Shown: positions 34,919 through 44,900, numbered from the stretch's first letter. The stretch is DNA of 64,000 bases from Kribbella sp. CA-293567 (GCF_027627575.1 NZ_CP114065.1:1488001-1552000), one strand, 5' to 3'. A program made the numbers and translations. Notes: a model not told the origin generated them from the sequence alone.

Positions 34919-36001
34919 TCAGCGAGTACTACGGGGTGCCGCGGCCGACGAAGCGCGTACGTGCAGCACGCCGGCAGGAGTCTCCCAGTGCAGCCCCGAC
35001 TCACCGGCCGCGATCCGGAACAGCAGATCGGCGGCCATCCGCCCGCGCTCCATGTTCTGCTGGTCGACAGCGGTGATGCCGGGGAGGGCGAGCTCGCACA
35101 GCGGCGAGTCGTCCCAGGCCAGGATCGACAGCTCCTCCGGTACGGCGGTGCCGAGCTCGACCGCCACGCGGAGCGCGGCGACGGCCATCAGGTCGTTGCC
35201 CAGCACGAGCGCGGTCGGCCGGTTCTCGGTGGCCAGCACCTGACGGGTCAGCGCGGCGCCGTCCTCGTACCGGTAGCTGCCTTCGTAATGGGTGACCCGG
35301 ATACCGCTCCGCTCGGCGTGCTCCTTGAGCAGCTGGACGCGTAGTTGCTCGTGGACGAAGCTGAACGGTCCACTGACATGCGCAATGTCGGTGTGGCCCA
35401 GCTCCAGCAGGTGGTCGACCAGCAGGTGCACGGTCTGCTCCGGGGAGCTGATCAGCCGGCCGACGCCGTCGTCCGGGGCGTTGGAGCTGACCACCACGCA
35501 GGGGACGCCCAGCTCTTTGAGCGCCGGGATGCGCGGGTCGTCGTTGTGCTCGTCGAACAGGATGAAACCGTCGACCCGGCCCTGCCGGCTCCAGCGGCGC
35601 AGTACGTCGAGATCCTGGCCCTGCTCGCCGGTGAGGCGGAGCAGCAGCGAGGAGTCGACCTCGTTCAGGTACTGCTCGATGCCGACCAGAGTGCGCATGT
35701 AGAACGCCTCGGTCGAGATCAGTGCCGGGTCGCGGGCGATCACGATGCCGATCGTCCTGGTTCGGCTCGCGGACAGCGCGACGGCGGCCGAGTTCGGGTG
35801 GAAGCCCAGTTCGGCGGCGAGACTGAGCACTCGCTGGCGGGTCTCGGCGCTGACACCGGAGCGGCCGTTCAGCGCGTAGGAGACCGACGCCTTGGAGATG
35901 TCGAGACGGCGTGCCAGGTCGCTGATCGTGACGCGCTGACTCCGGCGTCCGCCGCTGCTGATGACTTCTTCGTCCGCGATCTCGTCGCTCCCTCCCCGCA
36001 T
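34919..36001 (-). CDS. LacI-family transcriptional regulator of sugar uptake
   Basis: The 360-residue repressor has an N-terminal LacI helix-turn-helix (VTISDLARRLDISKASVSYALNGRSG), a hinge helix (NSAAVALSASRT) and a periplasmic-binding-protein-like effector domain (IGIVIARDPAL to VDQQNMERGRMAADLL). It lies directly upstream of the ABC importer genes on the same strand and should repress them until the sugar binds. The start at 36001 has TAACGT seven bases upstream on its strand, a leaderless pattern; the longer frame to 36064 would overlap the divergent gene. Confidence 0.92.
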   Translation of the reverse strand: MRGGSDEIADEEVISSGGRRSQRVTISDLARRLDISKASVSYALNGRSGVSAETRQRVLSLAAELGFHPNSAAVALSASRTRTIGIVIARDPALISTEAFYMRTLVGIEQYLNEVDSSLLLRLTGEQGQDLDVLRRWSRQGRVDGFILFDEHNDDPRIPALKELGVPCVVVSSNAPDDGVGRLISSPEQTVHLLVDHLLELGHTDIAHVSGPFSFVHEQLRVQLLKEHAERSGIRVTHYEGSYRYEDGAALTRQVLATENRPTALVLGNDLMAVAALRVAVELGTAVPEELSILAWDDSPLCELALPGITAVDQQNMERGRMAADLLFRIAAGESGLHWETPAGVLHVRASSAAAPRSTR

Positions 36002-36030
36002 GGGCCGAACGTTAGCAGCGCCGGAAACTT

Positions 36031-36044
36031 GGATAGCGTTATCC
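36031..36044. promoter_or_regulatory. Operator-like palindrome in the LacI/acyltransferase divergent promoter
   Basis: GGATAGCGTTATCC is a 14-base near-palindrome (12 of 14 positions) with a central CG, ending one base before ATG 36046. It differs from the TAACCGGTTA pair, so either the regulator tolerates both or another protein binds here. Confidence 0.5.
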
Positions 36045-36045
36045 C

Positions 36046-37638
36046 ATGACGTCGTCCGAGTCACGTCCCAGCGCCCACCGCCTCGACTTCCTGCCTTGGG
36101 AGTACGCCGGAGGCGCGTCGGGGGCGGAGCGGCAACGCCAGGCAGAGCGGCAGTCGGAGCTGTCCGGCACGGTGCAGTTCGCCGCTGACACGTTCGTCGC
36201 GGAGAGCGCCGCGGTGTTCTGCGACGTACTGCGGCTGGGGGAGCGCTCGTACGTCGCGGCCCACGCCTACCTGACCGGCGAGATCTCGATCGGCGCCGAC
36301 TCGACCATCAACCCGTTCGCCGTCGTCCGTGGCCGGATCACTCTCGGCGACGGCGTCCGGATCGGCGCCCACACCTCCTTGCTCGCCTTCAACCACGGCA
36401 CCGCGCCCGACCAGCCGATCCACCGCCAGCCTCATACCTCGCAGGGCATCACCGTCGGCGACGACGTCTGGATCGGCTCCAACGCCCTGATCCTCGACGG
36501 CGTCACCATCGGCTCCCACAGCATCGTCGGCGCCGGCGCGGTGGTCACCAAGAACGTCGACGAGTGGTCGGTCGTCGCCGGCAACCCGGCCCGAAAACTC
36601 CGCGACCGCCGCACTCCTCGCGCCACCATGGCACCCACCGCGACCGCTTCCCTGTCCGCCAGGGCAGCCGCGTTGGCGAGCAAAGCCCGGCACCAGGCAG
36701 TCGAACTGCTCGACAGATGTTTCGACGGCGAACGGTTCACGGACCGGCCCGGTCTCGGGGACGAGCCGATCCGCCCATGGTGCGACGCCATCGAGATCTC
36801 CGACCTGCTGCTCCGGCGTACTCCGCCTGGCCACTCGGCCACCGATCTGGTCGAGCGCCTGCGCGGCGCCGAAATCTCCGTCCTGGAAGGCCAGGGCAGC
36901 TACCACGTCCTCTGTGTCGGCTATGCCCTCCAGCTGCTCGGCAGTGGCTTCGAGCAACCAATCCCGCTGGACCTCACCACGGACCGGTACGACGCGTTGC
37001 CTTGGGCAAGAAATGCCTGGAGCGCGGGTGCCGCGATCGACTCCGTCGGCACGGCGATCGCCTGGAACCTCGACCACCGAAGCGATTCCGGTCGTCTCTT
37101 CGAACTCTTCGGCTGGTTGACGGCCCGCGCCGACCCGAGCACCGGGATGTGGGGGCAACCACACCCTGACGACGGCTGGCTGCAGGTCGTCAACGGCTTC
37201 TACCGCCTGACCCGTGGCACCTACGCGCAGTACGGGCTGCCGCTGCCCTATCCGGAAGCGGCGATCCGGACCCTCCTCGCTCATTCGCAGGACCACCGCG
37301 TCTTCACCGGTGACGGCTTCAACGCCTGCAACGTGCTCGACGTGATCCATCCGCTCTGGCTGGCCGGCAAGCAGACCGAGTTCGGCCGCGCGGACGGCCG
37401 CCGCTGGGCCGAGCGCATGCTGGACGCCATCCTGGACCGCTGGGTGGACGGTGCCGGTTTCGCGTTCGCTCCCGACGGCACGGACGACCGGGCGGTCCCC
37501 GGCCTGCAGGGCACCGAGATGTGGCTGGCCATCATCTGGCTGCTCACCGACTACCTGGGGTTCTCCGACGTCCTCGGCTACCGCCCCCGCGGAGTACACC
37601 GCCCGGAGCCGCTCATCGCGGTACCGAAGCCGGCCTGA
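36046..37638 (+). CDS. Hexapeptide acyltransferase fused to an alpha/alpha-toroid domain
   Basis: Residues 45-200 form a left-handed beta-helix of hexapeptide repeats (INPFAVVRGRITLGDGVRIG, HTSQGITVGDDVWIGSNALI) with a catalytic-type His in the FNHGT loop and the NPARKL end, like WbbJ/maltose-type acetyltransferases. Residues 220-520 are helical and resemble prenyltransferase/terpene-cyclase-like toroids or glycoside-type helical barrels (SWGAA-like repeats, WGQPHPDDGWLQVVNGFYRL). The acetyl group donor should be acetyl-CoA; the acceptor may be a sugar taken up by the divergent importer. The pairing of these two domains is unusual. Confidence 0.8.
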   Translation: MTSSESRPSAHRLDFLPWEYAGGASGAERQRQAERQSELSGTVQFAADTFVAESAAVFCDVLRLGERSYVAAHAYLTGEISIGADSTINPFAVVRGRITLGDGVRIGAHTSLLAFNHGTAPDQPIHRQPHTSQGITVGDDVWIGSNALILDGVTIGSHSIVGAGAVVTKNVDEWSVVAGNPARKLRDRRTPRATMAPTATASLSARAAALASKARHQAVELLDRCFDGERFTDRPGLGDEPIRPWCDAIEISDLLLRRTPPGHSATDLVERLRGAEISVLEGQGSYHVLCVGYALQLLGSGFEQPIPLDLTTDRYDALPWARNAWSAGAAIDSVGTAIAWNLDHRSDSGRLFELFGWLTARADPSTGMWGQPHPDDGWLQVVNGFYRLTRGTYAQYGLPLPYPEAAIRTLLAHSQDHRVFTGDGFNACNVLDVIHPLWLAGKQTEFGRADGRRWAERMLDAILDRWVDGAGFAFAPDGTDDRAVPGLQGTEMWLAIIWLLTDYLGFSDVLGYRPRGVHRPEPLIAVPKPA

Positions 37639-37687
37639 ACCACCCACTGGCCTGACCGCCCGGATGCGGGTCCACTAACCTGAGTCG

Positions 37688-37774
37688 GTGGACCCCCGGA
37701 CCCGACGGCTCGTCACCTCTGTCGTACTAGCGGCGCTGGTCGCGATCGTGGTGATCGCTGCCCTGGTGAAATGA
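37688..37774 (+). CDS. 28-residue single-helix membrane microprotein
   Basis: GTG 37688 opens a frame of 28 codons: a short basic start (VDPRTRRLV) and one hydrophobic helix of about 17 residues rich in Val, Ala and Ile, ending in VK. Its TGA overlaps the next gene's ATG (ATGA), giving translational coupling. TAACCT lies six bases before the GTG, the same leaderless pattern as other genes here. The size is far below usual annotation limits. It may help insert or regulate the polytopic protein encoded next. Confidence 0.7.
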   Translation: MDPRTRRLVTSVVLAALVAIVVIAALVK

Positions 37775-38814
37775 CCGGCGCCGGCGAGCGGTCGTCGTAC
37801 CTGCTGCGGGCCGGTCTGGTCCGCAACGTCCGCAACGGTGAGCACCTGACCACCTTCGTGGTGGCGGGGGTGTCGACCGTCCTGATCACGCGGCTGATCC
37901 TCGGGCTGAGCGGCTACCCGCAGCTCGGCGGCAAGGGCCTGCACATCGCGCACGTACTGCCCGGTGGGCTGCTGATGCTGCTGGCGATCTACCTGCTGCT
38001 CTCGTACGTCGGCCCGGTGGTGCGGCCGGCGGCCGCGCTGGTGGGCGGCATCGGCTTCGGGCTGTTCATCGACGAGGTCGGCAAGTTCGTCACCTCGGAC
38101 AACAACTACTTCTACCAGCCGACCGCCGCGATCGTGTACGTCGTGTTCGTGCTGATCGTGCTCGGCTCCCGGTTCGTCAGCAACCGGCGGCCGATCGACG
38201 AGCGGGAGCAGTTGGCCAACGTCGTCGACAACGCCGTCGAGGGCGTCGCCGGCGGGCTCTCCCGGCGCCGCCGCGCTCACGCCTCCGAGCAGCTTCGGGC
38301 AGTCGGTCCGGACGTCGCCGGGCGGCGGGAGGCGCGGGCGCTGCTCGCGGCCTGTCCGGCGGACGAGGTGGAGCTTGCCGCGCCGGTCGACGCGGCCTGG
38401 CAGGCGCTGCAGCGGGGCTTCGACCGGCTGGCGACCCACCCGATGGCGCCGACCATGGCGATCGTCGTACTGGCGGTGCAGGCGATCGGCGCTCCTCTCA
38501 TCGCGGCCGGGATCAGGCTCGACGACGGGCGGCTGCTGACGGACCTGCCTGTACTGGGGGTGGCTGCCGGGAGTTTGCTGTCGGCAACGTTCACCGTGCG
38601 GGGCGGGTTGCGGCTGCGGGCCCGGGACCGGGCTCGGGCGGTGCGGTTGTTCGAGCTGGCGGTGCTGGTGTCGCTGCTGGTGACTCAGGTGTTCCAGTTC
38701 GCCGGGACCCAGTTCGCCGCCGTGGGTGGGATGTTGCTCGACCTGGTGCTGCTGGGACTGCTCGGCGCCGAGAGCGACCGGCTGCGGCGTGAGGCGACTC
38801 CGCCGGCGGCTTGA
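37771..38814 (+). CDS. Polytopic membrane protein of unknown function
   Basis: The 347 residues have four N-terminal helices (about 28-45, 58-77, 83-100, 113-132), a cytoplasmic central part of roughly 70 residues rich in Arg, Glu and Ala (NVVDNAVEGVAGGLSRRRRAHA), and four C-terminal helices. Charged GKFVTSDNNYFYQP between helices 3 and 4 is a distinctive external loop. I do not recognise a family. It overlaps a 28-codon upstream ORF by four bases. Confidence 0.78.
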   Translation: MTGAGERSSYLLRAGLVRNVRNGEHLTTFVVAGVSTVLITRLILGLSGYPQLGGKGLHIAHVLPGGLLMLLAIYLLLSYVGPVVRPAAALVGGIGFGLFIDEVGKFVTSDNNYFYQPTAAIVYVVFVLIVLGSRFVSNRRPIDEREQLANVVDNAVEGVAGGLSRRRRAHASEQLRAVGPDVAGRREARALLAACPADEVELAAPVDAAWQALQRGFDRLATHPMAPTMAIVVLAVQAIGAPLIAAGIRLDDGRLLTDLPVLGVAAGSLLSATFTVRGGLRLRARDRARAVRLFELAVLVSLLVTQVFQFAGTQFAAVGGMLLDLVLLGLLGAESDRLRREATPPAA

Positions 38815-38972
38815 CCCGGCCGCTGCGATCGCCGCTCCGAGGGTTGTCCACAGGCAGGAGATTCGTCGCTGGATCCGCGCCGGATCGCGGCATCTTCTCT
38901 GGTGAGAACACTGAAGGGCACGGACGCGGCCGCATCGGCCGGGCGGCCCGTCAACACCGAAGGAGAGTGACC

Positions 38973-39338
38973 ATGGTCCGGGTGATGCTCGAGGACGCCG
39001 ACTACTGCGACGTCCCGTCCGACCTGATGACGTTCGACGACGGCGTCATCGTCTTCTGGCGCGACGGCGAGGAGGTCGGCCGGCACCGCCAGCTCCGCAT
39101 CCGCGCGCTCGAACTCCCGGCGGCACGCTCGTTCGGCCGCCGGATCGAGGAAGCCCGCAAGACGTATCCGAACGCCTACCGCAGCTGGACCAAGGAGCAG
39201 GAGGACCAACTCACCGAGCTGTTCACCAGCGGCGCCAGCAAGGACGCCCTGGTCGCCGCCCTGGGTCGCCAACCGGGAGGGATCGAGACGCGCCTGCGCG
39301 CCCTCAACCTGCTCACCGAGGAGGAGAAACTCACCTGA
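38973..39338 (+). CDS. Small protein with a SANT/Myb-like C-terminal helix-turn-helix
   Basis: The 121-residue protein has a beta-rich N-terminus (residues 1-55, FDDGVIVFWRDGEEVGRHRQ) and a C-terminal helix set AYRSWTKEQEDQLTELFTSGASKDALVAALGRQPGGIETRLRAL, which matches the helix pattern of SANT/Myb or Mga-type DNA-binding domains seen in short helicase-tail extensions. ATG 38973 has AGGAG seven bases upstream. I infer nucleic-acid binding; the target is unknown. Confidence 0.75.
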   Translation: MVRVMLEDADYCDVPSDLMTFDDGVIVFWRDGEEVGRHRQLRIRALELPAARSFGRRIEEARKTYPNAYRSWTKEQEDQLTELFTSGASKDALVAALGRQPGGIETRLRALNLLTEEEKLT

Positions 39339-39421
39339 GCCCGCTGTCGCGAGCCCGGGTCCTGGGGTGCCCGGGCGAGACCGTTTTGTGATCTCGTGGA
39401 GGGGTCGGCGACAATGGCGCG

Positions 39422-40669
39422 ATGCAGGCTGAGCAGGAAGCGGATGAGCGGGCGGACGACGCGGGCGAGGAGTCTGTCGCGCGGGCCGCGGTTCGGGCTG
39501 CGTTGCTGGAGCCCGGCGGGCTGGTTCGGGCGGTCGGATCCGGGCGGCGGCGGGGCGCGGAAGCCCCGCGGTACCAGCGGGTGGAGTTGCGGTATGTCGA
39601 CCTGAAGGGCACCCGGCATCTGCAGGTCACGGAGTACGACGAGCGCCAGGCGCACACCCGCAACGCGGGGGCCGAGGCCGCCGACTCGGTGGTGGACGAA
39701 CTGCTCGGCACGCCGTACGGGAACTGGCATGTCGAGACGACCACCGAGACGCTGCGCCTGCGGTACACCAAGAAGGGCAAGTCGCTGCTGCACCGGCAGG
39801 CCGAGCAGCACGAGCAGCAGACCTCGCACGACCGGACCAAGCAGCGGATGCTCGACCCCGGCGCGCCGTTCCTGATCGAGCTGGGCATCAGCGACCATCT
39901 CGGCCGGGTGAAGCCGTCGCGGCAGTCGAAGTACAAGCAGATCGACGAGTTCTGCAAGCTGTTGCTGCCGTCGCTGGAAGAGGCGTTGTCGGCAGGCCGG
40001 ATCGAGACGGGCCGGCCGCTGCAGGTGGTCGACCTCGGCTGTGGCAACGCCTACCTCACCCTGGCGGCGTATCACCTGCTCACGGCGGCCGGGCACGACG
40101 TGCGGATGACCGGCATCGATCGCACTCCGGCGGCGCGCGAGCGGAACACCAAGCGGGTCGCGTCGCTCGGCTGGCAGGACCGGTTCCGGTTCGTCGACGC
40201 GAACATCGCCGACGCCGAGCTCGAGGTCCGGCCGGATGTCGTGCTCGCGTTGCACGCCTGCGACACGGCGACCGACGACGCGCTGGCCCGGGCGGTCGGC
40301 TGGGACGCTCCGCTGATCCTGGCGGCCCCGTGCTGTCACCATGACATCCAGAAGCAGCTCAAGAGCGTCGAACCACCGGCGCCTTACGCGCTTCTCACCA
40401 GATATGGCATCGTTCGGGAGCGGTTCGCCGATGTTCTGACGGATTCACTCCGGGCAGCGGTGCTCCGACAGGTCGGCTACCGGGTAGAGGTGGTGCAGTT
40501 CGTGGACAGTGAGCACACTCCGCGCAACCTGCTGCTCCGCGCTGCCCGGACGGGGGCGGCCGCCGGCCCGCAGGTCCGCGCCGAGTACGAGGCGCTGACC
40601 GGCGAGTGGCAGGTCACGCCACACCTGGCGACGCTGATTCTTGATCCCGACCGCGAGGCGGTGCTTTGA
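39422..40669 (+). CDS. SAM-dependent methyltransferase (Methyltransf_32-like)
   Basis: The 415-residue protein has a basic N-terminal domain (residues 1-170) and a class I methyltransferase domain: motif I VVDLGCGNAYLT, motif II MTGIDRTP, and the family's ALHACDTATDDALA and APCCHHDIQKQL segments, as in METTL25/GSTCD-type enzymes. It should methylate RNA or a protein; the substrate is unclear. A GACAAT hexamer six bases before the ATG hints at a leaderless transcript. The TTG start of the next gene overlaps its stop. Confidence 0.87.
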   Translation: MQAEQEADERADDAGEESVARAAVRAALLEPGGLVRAVGSGRRRGAEAPRYQRVELRYVDLKGTRHLQVTEYDERQAHTRNAGAEAADSVVDELLGTPYGNWHVETTTETLRLRYTKKGKSLLHRQAEQHEQQTSHDRTKQRMLDPGAPFLIELGISDHLGRVKPSRQSKYKQIDEFCKLLLPSLEEALSAGRIETGRPLQVVDLGCGNAYLTLAAYHLLTAAGHDVRMTGIDRTPAARERNTKRVASLGWQDRFRFVDANIADAELEVRPDVVLALHACDTATDDALARAVGWDAPLILAAPCCHHDIQKQLKSVEPPAPYALLTRYGIVRERFADVLTDSLRAAVLRQVGYRVEVVQFVDSEHTPRNLLLRAARTGAAAGPQVRAEYEALTGEWQVTPHLATLILDPDREAVL

Positions 40670-41808
40670 GCTTGCTGCGCAACGCCTTGACCCTGACGGC
40701 CGTGACCCTGCTGAGTTTGGCGGGCGCCGCGGCACCGGCCGGTGCCGCCGGCACTTCGGGTGCCGCACCGCGGGCGACCGGCTCGACGGCGGCCGATCCG
40801 ACGCCCGGGGCGCCGAAGAAGCTGTTCTCGATCGACGACCAGCGGGTGGACGAGTCGTCCGGGCTCGCGAAGAGCGCGAAGTACGACGGCATCTGGTGGA
40901 CGGTGAACGACTCCGGCGACACCGCGCGGGTGTTCGGTGTCGACGCGACCGGCGAGGTGCGGGTCGTGCTCAAGTTCAAGGCGCCGGTCAAGGACGTCGA
41001 GGCGATCGCCGTCGACCGTGACGGCGTCATCTACATCGCCGACATCGGCGACAACAACCGCAATCGCGAGATGATCGAGGTCTACACGATCCCCGAGCCG
41101 CCCGAGCTCGAGGACCAGGAGGACGTCAAGTTCCATCGCTACGACTTCGAGTACCCCGACGGTCCGCACGACGCCGAGACGCTGCTGATCCAGCCGGAGA
41201 CCAAGCGGCTGTACTTCGTCACGAAGGTCAAGACGAAGCCCGGCGCGTTCTACGCGGCCCCCGCGTCGGCCTCGCGTGAGGGCACCAACAAGCTGACCAA
41301 GCTGGCCGACGTCCCGGCCGGGCCGTACGGGTTCACCGACGGAACGTTCATGCCGGACGGCAAGACCGTCGTACTGCGCACCTACATCGACGTCGCCACC
41401 ATGACGTGGGGCGACGAGCCGGCCCTGGTCGCACGAGCCGGTACTCCGGTCGCGCAGGGCGAGTCGGTCGCGGTGGGTCCTTCGGGCTCCGACCTCCTGG
41501 TCGGCAGCGAGGGCAGGAGCTCACCGGTCTACCAGATGGCCGCACCGGCCAAACGAACCGCCGCCAAGCCCCCGGCCGCCTCCACCCCCGCGGCGACCCC
41601 GAAGCCCACAGCCACCGCGAGCACCGCTCCCAAGAACAACCACAGCCTCCGCTGGATCGTCGTCGGCGCCGGCCTGCTCGCGCTCATCATCACCTTCGTG
41701 ACCTTCCCCGCCGGCCGCCGCGAGCGCCTCGACCGGATGGCCGAGAACGCCCGCCTGACCGGCCAGCCCCCACCCAACCCCCACGGCCGCCGCCGCTCCA
41801 ACGCCTGA
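40666..41808 (+). CDS. Secreted, membrane-anchored propeller-like protein
   Basis: The 380 residues contain a signal peptide (LLRNALTLTAVTLLSLAGAAAPAGAAG), a beta-rich domain with repeated blade-like segments (DESSGLAKS, YDGIWWTVNDSGDTARVFGVD, VEAIAVDRDGVIYIADIGDNNRNREM), a Pro/Ala/Thr linker and one C-terminal helix (WIVVGAGLLALIITFVTFP) before a basic tail. GDNNRN suggests a calcium-binding loop. The TTG start overlaps the methyltransferase stop by four bases; if true it is an unusual start, and the signal peptide supports it. Function is unknown. Confidence 0.8.
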   Translation: MSLLRNALTLTAVTLLSLAGAAAPAGAAGTSGAAPRATGSTAADPTPGAPKKLFSIDDQRVDESSGLAKSAKYDGIWWTVNDSGDTARVFGVDATGEVRVVLKFKAPVKDVEAIAVDRDGVIYIADIGDNNRNREMIEVYTIPEPPELEDQEDVKFHRYDFEYPDGPHDAETLLIQPETKRLYFVTKVKTKPGAFYAAPASASREGTNKLTKLADVPAGPYGFTDGTFMPDGKTVVLRTYIDVATMTWGDEPALVARAGTPVAQGESVAVGPSGSDLLVGSEGRSSPVYQMAAPAKRTAAKPPAASTPAATPKPTATASTAPKNNHSLRWIVVGAGLLALIITFVTFPAGRRERLDRMAENARLTGQPPPNPHGRRRSNA

Positions 41809-41858
41809 CGACGTCGGCTGAAGCCGGCAGCGCAGCCGCCTGAAGTCCAGCGAACGCA

Positions 41859-41893
41859 GAACAGCCGCCGGCCCAACGGGACGGCGGCTGTTC
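41859..41893. terminator. Bidirectional terminator between 40666-41808 and serC
   Basis: GAACAGCCGCCG (41859-41870) pairs exactly with 41882-41893, 12 bases, with an 11-base loop, between convergent genes. TCCTTC follows on the plus strand. Confidence 0.85.
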
Positions 41894-41908
41894 TCCTTCA
41901 GAGCAGGG

Positions 41909-43093
<1,185 letters not shown>

Positions 43094-43156
43094 TCAGCAC
43101 TTCACAGTCTTCCACATCCCCGCACGCCACCCACCGCGGGTCTCAGCCGCGAAGGC

Positions 43157-44284
43157 TCAGGCCCACTTCTCGTTCCAGCCCTCGATCTCGGTGGCCGGAC
43201 GGTTCGACGGTCCCGAGTAGATCGCGGACGGGCGGATCAGCCGTCCGGTGCGCTTCTGCTCCAGCACGTGCGCGCTCCAGCCCGCGGTTCGCGCGCAGGT
43301 GAACATCGAGGTGAACATCGGCGGCGGGACCTCGGCGAAGTCCAGCACGATCGCGGCCCAGAACTCGACGTTGGTCTCCAATACCCGGTCCGGCCGGCGC
43401 TCGCGCAGCTCGGTCAGTGCTGCCTGCTCCAGTGCCTGGGCAACCTCGTACCGCGGGGCGTCCAGCTCCTGCGCCGTCCGCCGAAGCACCCGCGCCCGGG
43501 GATCCTCGGCCCGGTACACCCGGTGCCCGAAACCCATCAGCCGCTCGCCGGCGTCCAGCAGACCCTTCACGTACGAGCGGGCGTCACCGCTCTTCTCGAC
43601 GCCCTCGATCATCGTCAGCACCCGGGCCGGCGCGCCACCGTGCAGCGGACCCGACATCGCGCCGACGGCCCCGGACAGGGCCGCGGCCACGTCGGCGCCG
43701 GTGGAGGCGATCACCCGGGCGGTGAAGGTCGAGGCGTTCATCCCGTGCTCGGCGGCCGAGGTCCAGTAGGCGTCGACAGCCTTGACGTGCTTGGGGTCGG
43801 GCTCGCCGCGCCAGCGGATCATGAACCGCTCGGTGATCGTGCTCGCCTTGTCCACCTCACGCTGCGGCACCATCGGCTGCCCGATGCCCCGAGCGGCCTG
43901 GGCGACGTACGACAGCGCCATCACCGCCGCGCGGGACAGGTCGTCGCGTGCCTGGGTGTCGTCGATGTCGTAGAGCTGCCGCAGGCCCCAGGCCGGCGCG
44001 AGCATCGCCAGCGCGGACTGGACGTCGACCCGGACATCACCAGTGTGCACGGGCAGCGGGAACGGCTCGGCGGGCGGCAGACCCGGCGTGAAGGCGCCGT
44101 CGACGAGCAGGCCCCAGACGTTCTCGAACGGCACCCGGCCGACCAGATCCTCGATGTCGACGCCGCGGTAGCGAAGTGCCGACCCTTCCTTGTCGGGCTC
44201 GGCGATCTGGGTTTCGAAGGCGACCACGCCCTCGAGACCGTGCTGAACCTCTGCCCGACGATCTGATGCAGCTGGATCTGACAT
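43157..44284 (-). CDS. citA: Citrate synthase 2
   Basis: The 375-residue protein belongs to the shorter citrate synthase branch common beside serC in actinobacteria. It has the catalytic histidines in LHGGAPARVL and GFGHRVY and the RYRGVDIEDLV start. The place of the usual catalytic Asp (NVDFY) reads NVEFW with E307; I believe this is normal for the branch, but activity as citrate or 2-methylcitrate synthase should not be assumed. ATG 44284 has AAGGAG ten bases upstream; the longer frame to 44452 overlaps the divergent membrane gene. Confidence 0.9.
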   Translation of the reverse strand: MSDPAASDRRAEVQHGLEGVVAFETQIAEPDKEGSALRYRGVDIEDLVGRVPFENVWGLLVDGAFTPGLPPAEPFPLPVHTGDVRVDVQSALAMLAPAWGLRQLYDIDDTQARDDLSRAAVMALSYVAQAARGIGQPMVPQREVDKASTITERFMIRWRGEPDPKHVKAVDAYWTSAAEHGMNASTFTARVIASTGADVAAALSGAVGAMSGPLHGGAPARVLTMIEGVEKSGDARSYVKGLLDAGERLMGFGHRVYRAEDPRARVLRRTAQELDAPRYEVAQALEQAALTELRERRPDRVLETNVEFWAAIVLDFAEVPPPMFTSMFTCARTAGWSAHVLEQKRTGRLIRPSAIYSGPSNRPATEIEGWNEKWA

Positions 44285-44387
44285 ACCCGCGTGACTCCTT
44301 TGTCCGACATAGGCGCTCAGGCAGCATAGTTCTCCGCCTCGCCGCGCGGACAGATCTGTGACCGGTTCGGCGTTTACGCTCGAACAC

Positions 44388-44870
44388 ATGAACGAGAAAC
44401 CGCAGCTCGGACTGGGAATCGTGGTCGGCGTGGTGGCCGGCTGGCTGGCCACCGTAGTGGTCTCCTACGCCGGAGTGAGCCTGCTCCGCAGGGTGGCGAC
44501 GTTCAACGGCGATCTCATCAGGAGCCTGCCGTGGGTGGTGCTGATCCTGGCGGCTGGAGCCGCGCTCGCCCTGGTGCTGTCGATCCGGACGATCGCCGGC
44601 GGGGCGCTGCTCGGTGCCGGGCTGTTGATGACGTTCGTAGGGCTCGCGGTCCAGGTGCTTCCGATCCGGCACGCGTTCGAGTTCGCGAAGATCTTCCAGC
44701 TGCCCGGAACCCGTTACCAGGGCTACAGCGAGTGGGACGGCTCCACGATGTTCGTCGGCGTGCTCCTGCTGGTGCTGGGGATCACCCGCCTCAGGGACGA
44801 TTCCCGGCGGAGGCCGACCCGGCTGCAGGACTCGCCTCCGAGCAGCTGGCAGAACTACCCGCCGCGATAA
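44388..44870 (+). CDS. Four-helix membrane protein of unknown function
   Basis: The 160 residues have four hydrophobic helices (about 9-31, 48-66, 71-92 and 124-141) and a polar tail. No family is recognised. ATG 44388 has TACGCT seven bases upstream, a leaderless pattern. It diverges from citrate synthase 2, whose start is 103 bases away, and is followed after 30 bases by the asparagine-synthase-like gene. Confidence 0.72.
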   Translation: MNEKPQLGLGIVVGVVAGWLATVVVSYAGVSLLRRVATFNGDLIRSLPWVVLILAAGAALALVLSIRTIAGGALLGAGLLMTFVGLAVQVLPIRHAFEFAKIFQLPGTRYQGYSEWDGSTMFVGVLLLVLGITRLRDDSRRRPTRLQDSPPSSWQNYPPR

Positions 44871-44900
44871 CTTTCCCGGCCCCGGCCGCATCTGGCAGGC

